Of a stretch of DNA of 64,000 nt, positions 35,123-47,345 are shown one piece after another. A program made the translations under genes and the position numbers. Within the stretch, counting starts at the first letter, position 1. Each line of letters opens with the position of its first letter. The DNA is from Verticillium longisporum (lineage: Eukaryota > Ascomycota > Sordariomycetes > Glomerellales > Plectosphaerellaceae), in NCBI GenBank assembly GCA_019188255.1, contig JAETXT010000002.1, positions 3,162,001 through 3,226,000 on the forward strand, read 5' to 3'. The notes beneath the pieces were generated by a model. That model did no database searches. It was not told the DNA's origin and was given only the letters and a program-made list of their open reading frames with translations.

Positions 35123-36415
35123 ATATAACCCTTTTAAATAAATAAATAGAAGCTAGCTATATTAAAGGTATTATTATTTAACGTCTTAAGGATTTCTTCC
35201 TTCTATTTAATACCTTTAATATTAAAGCTATTCCTTTATATCTACGATTTAATATAAACGAGATAGATATTATAGAAAATATAAGAATTATTAGCTTAGT
35301 TCTAGGCTAATAGGGTATTAGAAATACTATATATAGATAATTAATTTATATTTTTAAATTATTATTATTAAATAAATATTTATTATAAATAAAGCCTTCT
35401 TTCCTTTTATTATTTTTAAAGGGAAAATGCTCTAATAATAATAATTCCTTAAAGCCCTCGATAATTTTAATAATTAAAAGTTTACTATAATAATTAATAA
35501 ATAGACGAATAACGTAATAAGCCTTAAATAGCTTATAAAGATCTTTATCCTTTAAATATAAGCTAAAGCCTTTAAGCTTAAATCTTTTTACTTTTTTATA
35601 ATAAATAGCTATAAGAGTTATATATTTAATAATTTCCTATAAAAGTACTTTTAAGAGAATATCCTCTTTATCTTCTTATTTTTATATTCGAGCTATATTA
35701 TATAGCCTCTTAACTTCTTTATATTTAGCCCTTTTAAAATAGTATATAAGAAGTATCTTAAGAGTATAATTTATTTCTTTAATATATTATTTATTAATAA
35801 ATAGAACTCCCTCCTCTATTATTAAAAGGCTAAGTATATTATTATTATATATAATAATATTATAAGTAAATAATATAGAATTAGTTTATAATTAATAAAC
35901 TTACTTTAGCTTCTCTTAAGCTCTTAAATAATAAATAAGGGCTATTTTATATATTTAGAAACCCTTTAAAAGTAATAGAAATATATAGACTTTATTTTAT
36001 AAACGCTATAAAGGGTAAAGGATCTATAATTAAGCTATTCTATTCTATATTATCTTAGATCTATATAATATTAAGGGCTTTAGTATAAACTCTATAATAC
36101 TTATTTATAAAAATAAGGAAATCTCTAGATATTAAGGATATATAAATAGTAAAAATAGGCCTCTAAATAGCTTAGTTAAGCGCTTAATTAGAAATATATA
36201 AGCTTTATAGGAAGACGAGGGTAGCTTAGGAGCCTAACTCGAGGTTTAGTAATATCTAAGCTATTAAGGCTATTTAATTAAAGGTATAGGCCCTCTTTAT
36301 ACTATTAGTAACGCCTATTAAGTATTAGGAAGCTAAGTTTAAGTCTTAGTACTCGGAATTTCTATTAGAATAAGCCCTATTAGGTAAGTAATTAATATTA
36401 TCTACTATTCTACGC

Positions 36416-37769
36416 TGCTATTCGTTCGTCGATTTTGGTGCGCGGTATTTGGGGGGGCGCGGAGTTGGGGGTGTAGGACTTACCTTATATTAGCAGATGA
36501 TTTCTCAACTTGCTATCAACTGGCTGGCAGGGTTGCATGAGCTGTGTGACGTTCCCCAAGCAGGCTATTGGTAGGATCATCCAGTGAGAAGCCAATCGAT
36601 AGCGACAGTCAGCCACTGTCAAACTGCCAAGGAATCACTCGCCAAGGAAGGGGCTTCGCGGCACTCGCCACACCATTGGTGGGTGAGTGGCCGCGACGTA
36701 GAGAGATCTTGCCTCTGGGTTCTGACGCAAGGTGCTTCAACGGAAGAGATAGGCAGGTTGGAGTCACATGTTTTCAATCTAGAAGGAAACGGCCATGGCG
36801 GGGATGCCGAGAAGACGGTTGGCACGACGTCAAAGTGTTGAGGCTGGTGACAGTGTCCTGGTGGATTTGGTGGGGGTGGCTTGCACATGAGACCTGGCGC
36901 AGCTATTGGCACGATTCATAGCCTTATGCTGGCGGGTCTCGCTTGCCTGTCGTTCGCTATTTATGTCGATCGCCACGCGCAGTCGCGTGTGCTGTGCAAA
37001 CCTGTTCCTGGATGTTGAGAGTGGTCATCGTCGCAAATCCCTTGTCAAGGGGGTCAGTAACATGATGTGTTTTCGTAGGTAGGTATGTAAGGCATTGAAT
37101 GGGGCCTGAAACAAAGTGCCCTCAATGTAAGTAAGAGTGGCTCTTTTTCCGTCTCACATACAGGTACCTAGGTAAGGTCAACAGGCACAACACAGTGTGT
37201 ATAAGACCAACACTGTACTCGGCTGCCTGTCCCGCATGCTCCTTGCCAGGTTGGCATGGTACAGTAAATGTCCAGGAGCGCCGCCAAGGTTGTTCATCAG
37301 TCCTGCCTCCATTTTCAACTCTCACAAGAACAGCCGTCCTGTGCCGTGTATCTCTCTCTTCAACTCAAGTACTTGCAGGCTTCGACCTTTGGATTTACGT
37401 GCCCCAACAACGCAAGCACCTGGCTCCGCAGTCAGCAGCCCCTCACCGCTTGAGATACTTCCAGCTGCGTCTGTCTACCTTTCTCGCGTCGCCATCGCGG
37501 CCGACATCATCCTCGGCCTGCTTTTCCACACCATTTGCTCCTGAGAGCCTGAAACCCGCCAACAGACGAATGTCACATGTTGGCTGGAACCATACGCGAC
37601 AAAGTAAATGGACGCGTCTTGAGCTCGATCGATATTCTCAATTTTCTGACCCACCCGAACTGTCAAGCAACAGCGCTCTACCAGGCTTGGACGATTCGGC
37701 TACATTGACCTTCGGGGTTACTATTGCCTGAATTCTTCCACAGTTCCCGGATTCGGCGACACCATCGCC
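36416..37769. other. Intergenic region upstream of nej1
   Basis: Returns to ordinary GC content. Open frames of 60-178 codons have no recognisable family and atypical composition; the longest (ends at 37731) is probably the nej1 leader. Contains a GTAGGTAGGTA tract near 37,078. Confidence 0.5.
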
Positions 37770-39310
37770 ATGGCACGCTCTACAGCGTGGCACCAGTTGC
37801 CCTCGTCATATCCCTCGGATGTGCCGGACTTGCTGGTCGCTACTGAGTTCACGGCCGATTCCTATGTGGTACGAATCTCCGACATGGCTCACGTATGGGT
37901 TGAGGAGATGGATCGTCGGGCGATCTACAAGCGCAGCCTTGCCGAGGACACGAGCATTGATCCGACAGACAGCCCTCAGAACATGCAAGCTTTCCTTTCA
38001 CGCATTCTTTCCGCTTTTGACGCCTCTCACGCGCACCACGAGGGTAGCCGCATGAGTCACTGGGTGCCAGACAACCACACCCTTGCATTGGTTACCACGT
38101 GCGCGGTCCCTGGGCATCTGCCTTTTGTATGGCCCATGTATTTCAAAAATGTGCTCCGTCCCACGTCGGCACCAAGCTCGTCTTGCCGCTCCTGCAAGCC
38201 GAACATGCCCGCATCAGACAAGTCAACTCCCTGCTTGAGATTGTCCAACAGAAAGATGTTGTCATGACCAAACTTTTGGACAAGTTGGAGGCTACCGGCA
38301 CACGTCTCGAGAACATCTTCACAGCTCTTTCAGCCAAGCAGAAAGTTTCGAGACAGACCGCCGAAGCCAAGGTGAGAGGACTCGCTCCATTCAGAAGAGC
38401 CGAATGGCTAGCTCAATTGGCCGTCGACCAGGAGGCGCCTCGCGATGTAAATTCTCTCCTTGGAGTCGTCTTTGAAGCGGAAGCGACCCCGACGGTGCCC
38501 GAGATGAATTACGGCGATTCGCCTGCCCTTGACGACTGGTGGACAAAAGTGGTTGCTGGCCAGGCTATACCTATTGTTGGCCCGAAGAAAGCAGCTTCGC
38601 ACAAAGAGCAGACTCCGCCTCTCGAGCCCGTAGAGCCAGAGGACGAAGATGACTTCCAGGTTCAGTCCACCCCGCCACATCTTTCTTCGGCCAGGAAACG
38701 TGCATCGGAGAAGCAACCTGCCCACCCGAAAGCTAATGATGATTCCACTGAAGGTGAAGAAGAACATGGCGTTCTGCAATCATCTCGCACCTCGCGAATG
38801 CCGGAGAACAAGAATGAATCCATTCGCTCCGGTGTGTTAGGAAGCAAGAGACAGACAACACAGCCGCCTCCGCTACCACCGGGTTCAGAAACGGAGTCAG
38901 ATAACTCTGATGACAACAATGCTACTACTTTGCCCCTAAGCTTACCACCGCAAGCACCATCGTCGCCTGTGGCGCCGACTATATCCAAGAAGCAAGGGTT
39001 CGGTCACATTGGAAAGTCAAAGACGCCCGAGGCGTCCAAGGCTCCCGCCTTTCAATCGACAGATGCCATCGCAGTTCCGCCCGATAGCAAGCCGGTTACT
39101 CGTAAGCTGGGTCAGATCGGAAAGAAGATCACGAACGACACCTCTGCCAATGCTCTTACTGGATCGCGCGGGCGACCTGCAGAAAGGACGGAAAACGTCG
39201 AGCCGAGAGAAACTTCAGAAGACCGAGCCAACAAGAAACGAGACGAGCTACAGAGGGAGTTGCAGAGGAAGGCCAACGCGGGCCCCGCTCGGAAAAAGCG
39301 CAAGTTCTAG
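37770..39310 (+). CDS. nej1: XLF/Nej1 non-homologous end-joining factor, frameshifted
   Basis: ATG 37770 sits in a good context (CACCATCGCCATGG). The first 120 residues form the XLF head domain (WHQLPSS, LLVATEF, DSYVVRISDMAHVW, IDPTDS, LSRILSAF). A helical stalk follows (HARIRQVNSLL, KLLDKLEATG), then a long polar tail with two GHIGK/GQIGKK motifs, and a basic end KKRKF that could bind Ku or DNA. The frame changes near 38,155-38,170 from the WPMYFKNVLRP strand to GTKLVLPLLQ. One missing base explains it: 1541+1 = 1542 nt, 513 residues. A 50-bp GT-AG intron (38127-38176) would also restore frame but would delete the conserved WPMYFK strand and has no branch point. XLF bridges Ku and ligase IV in double-strand break repair. 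Confidence 0.82.
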
Positions 39311-42300
39311 TCGATATTGCCGTCGCCTGCTGGTGCTGCTTCCGACATTGACTTAAGTTTGTCCCTTCTCGTCGCACAGTAGTGCGATACCCCTCAAAAA
39401 CACTCTTGTTTTATCCTTTCGCTATGTGGCAGTCCTTCCCGTCGATTTAGGTACGTTCGAGGCACCTTCTAGATGCTTCTGTCTCCCAAGCCACTGTCGC
39501 ATATGCGTCTCGTACCGACGCACACTCCCGATGCAGATCGCCTGATGAACCTTTCCAGCTGAGGCTCATACCCGAATGAGCTGAACGCTCGAGCCTGGGG
39601 GCTTGCATCACGGCATGCGCTTGCTGGTACATGTACATCAGGCTGACTGGGGGGCGCGTCGACGATGCGACATCTGCATCGAAGCTTCAACGGGCCGAAA
39701 GAAGCGGCAAGCGGGGAGCAGTTAGTGTCACAAGACATGTGCGCTGCCGCGCCTGCGACACAACGGCGCGGAGGTAATCTCTGATGCGTCACGACCCCTT
39801 TCGCTGGGGGCAATGGAGCATGGGCTCTGTGATGCTTGAGACGATGCCCAAAACGATGCCCGAAACTGTGCCCAACTGCTGTTTGCGTCTGGCTCCAACG
39901 TCTTTGCGGTATGGTTGCACGGCGTCTTTGCCATGGCGGTTACAGATGATGAAGTGTGCGGCCGGCTATTGCTGGACAGGCTGGCGACTCTCTGGGTTTC
40001 AACGGCTGTCCTCATCTTGGGCAGATTGCCCAAGCCAAAGAGAGTGGAGATACCAAACTTCTACGCCTGGACGAGCTATCCGTTCAATGCAAGCGGTCTT
40101 TGCAGAAACCTGACGTGTGTCGCATATCACTGGGAGAGGCTTCCGCCATCGAGGCTGTGAGCATGGAGACACATAGCTCGCTCCACATTGCCGGCATGAA
40201 ATCATGGTGTCACCTCGGCTGTCAGCAAGGACGAGATGTTGTCCCTGCCCTGGCCTGTTTCGTTCCACCGGCACCGAGGCTGTGTCGCTGGTAAAGACTT
40301 CGGCGAAAGTTATGGGACGCACACCGGTGTTGACATACTCAGCTATCAAGAACGCGCCATCAAAATGCAATCTTTTTCTCCTGCTGCAAGGTCACATGTC
40401 CGAAATCACGCAGTACCGATGTAGCTCAGTGTCTTGCCGGGATGTGACGGATGATCAGAACCATCTTCTTGTTGTGGAAGCCAAAGATGGAGCTGTCAAG
40501 CCAACGCAAACCATGTTCAGGATGCATTTCACCACATGTTACGCATATGGTCCATAATCGACCCCCATGGTGTACAGGCATTGTGGGTTTTCACATCAGT
40601 AACCTCAGTCTCTTTATTGACCTTTTCATATTTATCTGTTACTTTGAAGCTACTGACAGTCACGTGTCATCAGAAACCCAAGATCACAATTAAACGAGGT
40701 ACTTAGCATGCCAAAAGCTCATAAAAGCGTGCGTTGATGCGGCTAAGGGCGTCTGGGGCGGCTGTCCTCTTCGTTAGGACGCGCGAACACCACTTACGCA
40801 GCTGGGTCCTTTAAACGAATATTCACATTCATACAATGCCTTCATGGCCGGGGATCAGGCATGTTCAAGGGCCGGTCCGCTCTACATCCGCACATGGTGG
40901 CCACTGTACTTCACGCCACAGCTCTATGTCAGCAACACCTTTTGGGCTGCTTGGCCCTCCTTTCTCCTCATCTCTCACTCGTTGTGAGATGTTACGTCAA
41001 CCCCGCGGGGACAGGTATCGACTCAGACCATACCACATGCCTGCCTGTCTGACCGGGCGGTCTCGACCCGTTCGGGTTGTGACAACGCATCACTGCATAT
41101 GCAACGCGAGAACCCTGGGCGAGCCCGTCTACAGTAGGCTAACGTCGAGGCTTCTGTCGCGTCGCATGTCCAGAAGAAGAAAGCTCAGGATGCCATGCAC
41201 CGGGAGAGCCCCGGTGGCGCACTACTGGCCCATTGTGCCGTCCTGCAGGTGCCATCTGCGCAACATTCTTCAGTCGTTCCGTTGCGAAGCGAAGAGAAGA
41301 GAAGAGGGTTCCGAACAGGAACAGGTTTGACGACACCGTCTCGTACGCATTCCGCATATCAGGGATCCCTGCACTAACCGCATCGGTTGTCTGCAAGCTG
41401 GGTGCCAAAGCATTAGTGGGCTTGTGCCTTTCTGAAGAGCGGGGATCGAAATACTCTAGGTACCAGTAGAGGGATATGGACTCCCCGATCCAGGGCTCCG
41501 GGACTAGTGTTGATCTTCATGCCACGGACACAGGTTCCGAGTTTCCTGGTCCCTGGTTTGCTGCATCGCTTGGGGGAAGCATGCGTGCTGGTTGACAACT
41601 GATCAAGACCATGCCGGGTACAAGCAACTGCCGTTAAGCACTGGAGAAGACAACAAAACGGGAGAAAACACGTCAGCAGCTGACCCCTGGTGATCTTCGA
41701 GCTGCTGAGGTGACCGGTGAAGTCTATCGTCTGTCGTATTGCGCTTCGAGATGCACGTCGCCGGTGATTCATCATCTTAGCCAAAAGCCGATCTCCCCAG
41801 CACTGACTTCTCAGTGTTCGCGGAGCTCCGAGAATCCTGCAGCCGTCGCTGGTCAAGGGAGTTCAGCCTGAGCTTGAGATCGTTATGCGATGTTTGTTGC
41901 TGATCAGACTCAGGACAAGGTCCGGCAGATATGCCGGACGGTAAGGCGCACCATCTTACTCCTCTGCTTGCGATCCACCCGTTTGCAGAACAAACTGCGG
42001 TGCACTGCCATCTGAAGCAGCGAGGGCTGGAAATATCGCCAAACGCCGCAAATATGACGGGCAACAGCAAGCCGATGCGCCAGCCCAGTGGCACCTACAA
42101 AGCAGGCATTCTTGGCTCTTCAGGCGGCTGCCACGCAGCGATGCATGTCGTGGCTTCGGGAGTCTTACCCTTTCGAGACGGTTGTAATGCCCACCATACG
42201 GGCGGTCATCCGTCTGGGTGCCAGGAAATAAAGCCGCAAAACAAAGGAAACAGAGGAAGAGTAGCAGTATGTCGTAGCAACGCAAGGCTGTTGGCTTAAT

Positions 42301-45300
42301 CATGAAGCTTGATATGGCCGAGATGGGTCTACTCGCGACTATATTCAAAGGCTCATGCTTGCAATGCAATACGGCATGAGTATAACTTGCTGTATTATGT
42401 ATGTTCGCGCACGCCACCAGAACCGCGGGCACAATTACCTGGTTCTCGGGTTTCTCATTAACCAAACGTCATCCACCATGTAGACCACGCGCAAGCTGGG
42501 ACCAGTCGATTTCGTTGGGTGATATAGCATGCGGGCTGTCAGCGAGATGTGAGAAATGACCTTGGGCCCCCCACTGTGTATCACTTGCAATGTGCTGTGA
42601 GACGCCTAGGACGATGAGATTGTTGTCTCTCGACCTGTGCAAGGATTCAATTTATCCGGGCTTCACAGTCTGGCACACGCTCAGTTGGTGGGTGGCGAGC
42701 CAAGAAGCTTCCTGGACGAAGAACGCAGGCATCATTCATCCAGGTAATGATGGTAGCCGACTGGGGTCAGGCAGAAGTGAGGTACACCAAAAAGGCAGGG
42801 GAGGTCTGTCTCGTGGCGATGATCATCGGCCATCGGCCATTTCAGCATCGATCAGCTGCACCCTGTCTGGTTCTATTTTGCGTCATATTTTGTGATGCAC
42901 TCAAAGTGACATTGGCGTTACATTGTCGATGACCCGTTAGCCCAGAGATTCTAGTAATCTTTATCAAGCACTGTGAGTAGCCAGGGCAAGATGTGTCACT
43001 CTCGAGGCACATCGAATGTCGCTCGTCCCTCCAGGATTGCCCCCCGCACGGCGGTGTACTGTCTTCGGATTAATCTGTCGGAGCTTTCTTGCCATCAAAG
43101 CTGTCAAATGTGTCAAAGCGGCTGCAAGCGGGTGTGCCTTGCCTTGCCATAGCCTTCTCCGATCTACGGGAGCTTGGGGAGCTGGTGGCATTGGAGTAGC
43201 CTGCATCCCGGACGCAGCGCAGCTCCACCCGCTCAAGCCGCTACAAGGAGCAAGCAGCAAAGCTCGGCGGCAGAAATACATGTAAAGACTGGCGTCAGCA
43301 TATACGGAGCACAGGGAGCCAGGGAGGGGTCAGCTCCAGTGGCGCCCTCGAGTCATCGCCAAAGGACTCGGCGTGTGCATGAATGCAATCATGTCGAGCT
43401 TGCAGAAGGATTGCGAGGTTGCCAAGCTCAATCACAATCAGCTGATCAGGCCCATCCACGATTCCAGATGATCGGGGGCGATGATACACTCACCGCTGCA
43501 ACGCTGCTATGCGATCCCATCTGCCTTTGGCTAGATCCTCCCGTATGCAACATGATCTGCCCGGTCGAGATTGCATGAGGCGAAGGTAACCAAAGACAGG
43601 CGAAACAATCGCGATCTCTCCACCCGAGGTCCAGAACGGCGTTGACCAATTATCTCCCCATTGTGATAGCTGACTGACATGGGTACGCGGCAGGGCAGGG
43701 CAAAATGCACCGAAGATAATCACAAAAGTGTTGCGACTTGCCACAGGGGCCCTTGTCGTCAAGGGCCAGCACCCTGCTTGCTTCCTTCTCACTGACCTTA
43801 AGGGGCCCATCCCACTGATTCGCAGCGAAGCTGATGAGTGCACTTATTGTGCACGGCGAGCCCCCTTCCCATGTCCCACGAGCCGGAACCACTGGGCTTC
43901 TTCACCGTGGCGTCATGTTCAAGCCATCGCGCTTTTTACCATATTTATCTGGACAATTTTGCCAAAGGCTTATGGGAGAGAGCAAGATGAATACGCCAAG
44001 TGTCTCGGATCGAGTGCTTTTGTCTTCCCGATGACCCTCGATTGCCTTATGACGGAGATAGCTCAAGCCTGTGACTATGATCAGCAAGCTTACGGATTAA
44101 AGCCGGCAGGGCAGGAAGTGGAAGAGGCGTGGCACACAACCACCAGATCAGAGGGATTTAGCATCCACGCATCCATCACCAGTTCTCTAAGCTCAGTGCG
44201 GTATAGCGTGGTCCCATGTACTCGGTATCCAATCGAGGGTATCTGTGAGATAATCGCCCCCTGTCCCATCAGTAGTATCTACCAACATGTAATCACAATT
44301 ACCATCATGGCCAACGCCAACGCCAAAGCAAAAACTTCAAGGGCTGAAGCGATCAAGGGCCTCAGGTTTGAGGCGCGATCGAAATCCCCGTCTGGTCGGC
44401 TAGACACCCCGCCCTCCTATTTTGATGGCTTTGAATGAGACTAATTGTTTTCCTCGCTGCTGACGAACAGATGAAAGAAAAAAAAAACACTAAATACAAT
44501 GCTGTTATAGCTTCTCTCTCTTTCTTGTTGTGGTTTGTTTGAGTGACCGGTGCATAGACGACACCCAAGCAAGACGAGAACTCAGTACAACGGCCGAGCA
44601 TCCCACATCTTCCGAGTGTCCCGTCGTGGGCACGCGCCACCCCCTGTCACACCTCCAGACAGATCGACTGTGACAAGCCAGCCCTGTTTTAAAGAGACGA
44701 ATAACCAACCGACAATTGTACAACAAAATGGCCGCGACTGGCATGGCTGGCTTTCTCAACCTTGAATTGGCTATGTAGGATAGGCCATGCGCTAACCCCT
44801 TGCCCTGTCGTGATCACACATCGCTTCGGCACCGACGAACCCCGCCATAGCTCACTGTTAATGAACAGGTAAGATTTGTCGTTGACAGGCTCAAGGTTGG
44901 CTCCAGACGCCACCCCCCCTTCCTCTTTTCTCCTTCATCAACGTGCTCACTCATTGGCTTTATTCTCCGAGAATTATCCGTGCAGCTGTCAACCTCCCAG
45001 TACGACTTTGACAGCGTACCTAACTTCATCCCCCAGATTGGTGCGCCCTAGTGGTTCAGTCCACTGGCTGTGCTGCCCAGCTGCTTTTCTGTGCTGCCAC
45101 ACCAACTACTGCTCACTTGAACCTCCTGAATCTGTACACCTTCATCCCCACACACCTTTATTCCTATCAATGTGACAGAAGGCTAGGATGTGCATGAGAG
45201 GGAAGCAGCATGAGAGGGAACCAGTCACAGCGCTAACCGCTTCTGTACCACCGCAACAAAGCTCGCAGTCCCGGAACAGAGACGGAAAGAAACCCCGGCG

Positions 45301-45559
45301 TCGATGTTGCATTTGTGTTCGAGCTAGAACATAATTCCGTACGTCACACAGTATGCGACAGGAGGAGACCAACGCGAAATGGCCACAGAAAGCTGGGTGT
45401 AGGAGGTCCATCCTTGCACACATGTCGAAATCGCCGTAACTGCTCAAGATACCACTCTCCTACCCGAGTTCCAGACTCTTGCCCAACGTCCAGGTCTGCT
45501 TGACAAGGCCAGTTGGCTAGTAGGAAAGCATCCGAGACAAAAGAAGATGAGGCAATGCA
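39311..45559. other. 6.2-kb region without a convincing gene
   Basis: No open frame here has family resemblance, and spliced reconstructions gave nothing coherent. Frames such as 40836-41330 and 43728-44438 are Cys/Arg/Ser-rich, start at non-ATG codons or lack exon structure. Base composition is ordinary, so it is not part of the RIP island. It may be extended flank of the forkhead gene, non-coding transcripts or old degraded sequence. Confidence 0.5.
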
Positions 45560-47345
45560 TCATGGCGTGGCAGGACTGCCATTGCCGCTGGGCGTCTGAT
45601 AGCTGTCCTGACCCCAAACGTAAAGCATGTTTCCACCCTCAGAAAAGCGACCAGCGGGATACACACACCCTACATCGCTGAGGCTGTACTGCGAGAAGTC
45701 GTACGCATCCGGTTGTTGGAGCGAGCCGACAGAAGCAACCGTGTTGGGACCGGAGAGCCCGAAGTCCAGACCAGCCGGTGCACCCCCAGGACCCGAGGGC
45801 GAAGCGAGTCCAGTCTCGCCGTGCGGCGGCGGTTGATTGGAGTATGCGTTCTCATACATGACGACTTGCTCGGACGCAAGAGGCAGCTGATGGTGCTGAT
45901 GATGCTGTGAGAACTGATATGGGGCCTGGCCCGAATCCGTGCCCATCTGCAGTTCGAGCATACTCATTTGTTGAGAGAGCACGCCTGCACTCGTGGGCGG
46001 CGCTCCGTGCCGAGCCTTGCGTCTTCCCCTGCTGGTTGCGAACCCCCCCTTCTCTCCAGAGACGGCTCGACCGGGCCTTGAGAGATGGGGGTGCTTGGGA
46101 TTGGCATGGTATGTGACATTGTGAGAGAGAGGGCTATGCCGTCCTCTTTTCAACGAATGACTGCCTTTGGGCCGGTACCTTGTGGTGCTCTGTACACCAT
46201 CGCGGAGAGCCCAATCTTCGAGCACCCATTCTGTCGATTTCCTAGCGTCGCCTGCGGGCTGAGGGATGGGAGGAGGACCACCCGCTCCTAATTCCGTACC
46301 TTGATTCTTTTCCCTCCTCACAAAGGCCTTCAAAGACGACGAACTAGTCAGCCCTGGATACTTCGGTTCTGATTTGGACGGAACAAGGAAGAATACTCAC
46401 GTGGTTCATGCTGAGGTTATGGCGGATACTGTTCTTCCATCCATCTTTACCGGGGCTGTTAGCCTTGTCAGTGTTGACGCGAAACCACTCGTAGATCTCC
46501 TGCAGAGTCATGGCATGAGTAGGGACACTCATGAAGGCTCGGTAGATCAGCCTAGCGTAAGGCTCGCCGTTTTTTGAGGCGTCCATGGCCCGCGAGTTTG
46601 CTGTTGCAGAGGGAATATGACCAGAAATAATGAATTCGGATCCTTCTTTGGTGCATGGGTGGTCCCTCATAGACGAGAAGATGTTTGACGGGTCGACCTC
46701 TGCGCCTGGTATGCTGCTATAAGGTGGTGTATCTGAGAGCATGGGCGCTGGGTGAGGTTTTCGAATAAAGTTGGGGGGTTCTGATTCGAAGTCATGGTAA
46801 TAGCGTGGGTAGTTGAGCGCAATGTTCACGTCAGAAATCTCAGGAAGATCGCAAGACAAGTGGCTATGAAGAGGCCGGCCATCGTTCGAGAGCGCCTGAT
46901 GGCGAGACTGTTCGATGGGCGAGTTCCAGTCCGATTGATCAGAGGCAGCAGACCAACCTCGTGGGGACACCACGACTGGAGACGAGGTGTAATTTGTCGA
47001 CATGGTTTCGTAGTCAGTGTAATTGTAGGGACAATTTTCGAATTCCGCGATGGAGACCGGCGGAGTGTTGGGATGCCATGTGCTAGTAGTCGAAGAAACA
47101 CATTGCTCCGCGTCTTTCTGGCCGTCAAAAGGACGCTGGCTGTTTGCATGCCAGGAGTAACGACCTTGAATGACAGAGGAGAGGTCCTTCCTCATGACAG
47201 GCGAGGTGTAGTATGAGGGCCTTGGTAGGACCTCGTCACCGTCCAGGTTCGAACAGGAAGGCGATTGCGTTGTGCTAGATAGGAGGTGCCTGTCTTCGTA
47301 GTTTTTGGCAAAGGCGGGCAAGCTGTCTGAGATGTGTGTTCCCAT
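45560..47345 (-). CDS. Forkhead (winged-helix) transcription factor
   Basis: Two exons, 46401-47345 and 45560-46327, with a 73-bp intron placed inside the DNA-binding domain; 570 residues from ATG 47345. The forkhead domain (about 260-335) begins GEPYARLIYRAFMS, has the winged-helix recognition segment WKNSIRHNLSMNHAF, then VRREK and, after a loop, a W-containing segment. No FHA domain is seen, which separates it from the Fkh1/2 type. The N-terminus is S/P/Y-rich; the C-terminus is Q/H-, P- and G-rich with an RGRRKAR basic patch, probably nuclear localisation plus activation regions. The role is likely developmental or cell-cycle transcription; the exact orthologue is not determined. Large flanking gaps are common around such regulators. 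Confidence 0.92.

Larger units (their letters stand above)
18656..36415. repeat. RIP-saturated AT-rich transposon island (17.7 kb)
   Basis: Base composition changes abruptly near 18,660 and returns near 36,415. Inside, CpA and TpG are nearly absent over kilobases and TpA is very common, while CpG persists. This is the footprint of repeat-induced point mutation. Translations are full of TAA/TAG where Gln or Trp would stand. Resolved elements are listed separately: a copia element, gypsy gag and LTR remnants, a solo LTR and an inverted repeat. The stretches 18.9-20.0, 27.6-32.6 and 35.2-36.4 kb are also degraded repeat sequence but I cannot assign them to a family. No intact gene is present. 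Confidence 0.9.

Noticed and set aside
18656..36415. Centromere
   Set aside because: AT-rich and RIP-mutated sequence could suggest one, but 17.7 kb with identifiable retrotransposons is an ordinary heterochromatic repeat island; no evidence for more.
36568..36921. 117-codon frame to the right of the AT-rich island
   Set aside because: Overlapped by open frames on both strands and shows no protein-like conservation.
37195..37731. 178-codon frame just upstream of nej1
   Set aside because: No recognisable domain, biased composition and position in the expected leader of nej1.
38127..38176. 50-bp intron in nej1
   Set aside because: It restores frame but removes a conserved XLF strand and lacks a branch point; a one-base deletion explains the sequence better. 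Not fully excluded.
40836..41330. 164-codon open frame
   Set aside because: Cys/Arg/Ser/His-rich translation typical of non-coding GC-balanced DNA; no homologous motif.
43728..44438. 236-codon plus-strand open frame
   Set aside because: Begins at a non-ATG codon, the first ATG is internal, and the composition shows no domain or family resemblance.
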